DNA of 6,688 nt from an uncultured Bacteroidales bacterium (lineage in GTDB: Bacteria > Bacteroidota > Bacteroidia > Bacteroidales > UBA3663): NCBI GenBank assembly GCA_905236195.1, contig CAJOOX010000158.1:1-6688 (forward strand). Reading direction: 5' to 3'. This document shows positions 5,601 to 6,688 of the stretch, piece by piece. Position 1 is the stretch's first letter; every line of letters begins with the position of its first letter. The notes below the pieces were generated by a model. The model was not told where the DNA came from, did not search any database, and worked only from the letters and a program-made list of their open reading frames with translations. A program made the position numbers and the translations under genes.

Positions 5601-6688
5601 TTACTGAACATATTCGTAACATCCTATTGCGGGTTTTGGAGTCCAGGCAGTATTGTTCAAATCTTTCTCAAGCGTGGTGGATGTGGCTGCCCCGATGGCT
5701 GGCGATTCCGCTTGAAGACGGAAGTCGTAGGTGTAGTTGTCATAGTCAAGAAGCAGGTAGAGCGGATCCTTCGCCCAGACGGTAGAGATAAAGTCATTGT
5801 CATCAGAGCCGTTGGCAGCCAGCAGACAATGGTCGAAGCGGTAGTGGAATATCGAATCGCTGCGGGTTCCGTCGGGACTGATGAATTCCTGATAGACCAG
5901 CTGTACGTCGGAGGCATTGGGACTGACGGTCGGGTTGCAGTGTTTGCTCCAAACAATGGTGTTGCTCACGTTGCAGCGCCAGAGCGGATAGTCGTAGGGA
6001 TTGGTGAGATACAGCGCCGGAGTACTCACCCAGGCTGTGTAGCAGTAGTTGGCCAGTGTACAGTGGTCGATTTCCCAGGCTCCGCCCTGAATCTCGAGCA
6101 ACGCTCCGCCGGCATTCGAAAGCAGACAGCCTTCCATGCGGCATTGGGCACCTATGGCACGTATCAGCGTACTGTCGCTGAGGCTGATCCGGCAGTGACG
6201 GAAGGTGATGCGCTGCTCTTCGTCTTCGGTCAGTTCGGTATCAATTGTGCCGGGCTCGATGCGGATGCCGTCGGTCATGCCGTGAATGTCTGCCCAGTTC
6301 CAGACGTTGCCGGAAGAACTGCTGTGGACATACAGATTGCCCCATTGGGCGGGGAGTCCGTCATAGGAGAGGTTGACAAACATCTTGTCGGTACGGTCGC
6401 CGCGAAGGATGACGGGCCGACCGGCAGTACCCTCACAGATGAGGGTGCCGTAAAGGTGGATGTCAGCCTTGTCGTGGAGGTAGAGCACTACGCTGTCCTC
6501 TAGGATGAGTTTCGCACCTTCGGCCACCACGAGCGAATCGTAGATCTGAATCTCCGAACCGGAAAATACCCTGACATCGGCATCTATGGTTTCCGTACGC
6601 CAGATTTCCACATCCCGGCATTCACCCTTCAGGACGATGCTCTGTGTCTTTCCGTTGCAGGTCACATCGATATAATCGGTATGCGAAC
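5601..6688 (-). CDS. Right-handed beta-helix protein with choice-of-anchor Q-like C-terminus (start outside the window)
   Basis: The reading frame is open to the right edge; the first complete codon is at 6686 and 361 residues plus the stop are visible. A GTG at 6665 is in frame, but coding continues upstream (SHTDYID before it), so it is probably not the true start. Signal peptide and anchor, if present, are beyond the window. The visible protein opens with short beta strands (IYDSLVVAEGAKLILED, then LYLHDKADIHLYGTLICEG) and continues with irregular coils such as FRHCRISLSDS, CRMEGCLLSNAGG and WEIDHCTLANY, a parabel-like parallel beta-helix pattern. Near the end it has KDPLYLLLD, FRLQAESPAIGAAT (SPAIG at 328-332) and a final PAIGCYEY, the hallmark of choice-of-anchor Q domain proteins. 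Cysteines are fairly frequent, which suits an exported protein. No catalytic acids typical of a lyase or GH28 are recognisable, so a structural or binding role is possible. Such proteins are common in Bacteroidales envelopes, mostly of unknown function. It ends 13 bases before the aminopeptidase start. Confidence 0.78.
   Translation of the reverse strand, partial: SHTDYIDVTCNGKTQSIVLKGECRDVEIWRTETIDADVRVFSGSEIQIYDSLVVAEGAKLILEDSVVLYLHDKADIHLYGTLICEGTAGRPVILRGDRTDKMFVNLSYDGLPAQWGNLYVHSSSSGNVWNWADIHGMTDGIRIEPGTIDTELTEDEEQRITFRHCRISLSDSTLIRAIGAQCRMEGCLLSNAGGALLEIQGGAWEIDHCTLANYCYTAWVSTPALYLTNPYDYPLWRCNVSNTIVWSKHCNPTVSPNASDVQLVYQEFISPDGTRSDSIFHYRFDHCLLAANGSDDNDFISTVWAKDPLYLLLDYDNYTYDFRLQAESPAIGAATSTTLEKDLNNTAWTPKPAIGCYEYVQ

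Noticed and set aside
5553..6503. Plus-strand open frame of 316 codons with a hydrophobic N-terminus
   Set aside because: It is antisense to the beta-helix gene. The apparent membrane-like start comes from translating the AT-rich junction at 5580-5620 backwards; the rest is Val/Gly/Ala-rich shadow sequence with no domain.

Overview
All six genes in this window lie on the minus strand, so transcription runs from high to low coordinates. They are packed almost without gaps. Protein character points to the Bacteroidales (Bacteroides/Prevotella-like): a lipoprotein family GH28 glycosidase next to a DUF4861 protein, a beta-helix protein with a choice-of-anchor Q-like C-terminus, a MutS2 of the Bacteroidetes type, and starts with no clear Shine-Dalgarno sequence. 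This assignment rests on recalled family knowledge, not on a database search.

In order of transcription: (1) 6688-5601, the C-terminal 361 residues of a right-handed beta-helix protein whose start lies outside the window; (2) 5587-4202, an M24B aminopeptidase P family enzyme with all metal ligands present; (3) 4171-2597, a GH28 polygalacturonase-type lipoprotein; (4) 2591-1242, a secreted DUF4861 protein; (5) 1238-621, a YrdC/Sua5-fold protein closer to YciO than to TsaC; (6) 618-1, the first 206 residues of MutS2, which runs off the left edge.

The gaps between genes are about 13, 30, 5, 3 and 2 bases. No terminator or convincing promoter is visible, so the simplest reading is a single polycistronic unit, possibly with an internal start before the GH28 gene. 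No stretch above 300 bases lacks a gene; total intergenic sequence is about 50 bases. No RNA gene, mobile element, CRISPR array or notable repeat was seen.

The cluster mixes two themes. GH28 plus DUF4861 form an export-targeted pair probably acting on galacturonate-containing polysaccharide, but without SusC/SusD genes in view. The aminopeptidase, YciO-like protein and MutS2 are cytoplasmic proteins of peptide turnover and of translation or nucleic-acid maintenance. I found no clear evidence of a wholly new system. The points most worth following are the embedding of the pectin-type pair in a housekeeping array, the altered active-site tetrad of the YciO-like protein, and its tight coupling to mutS2.
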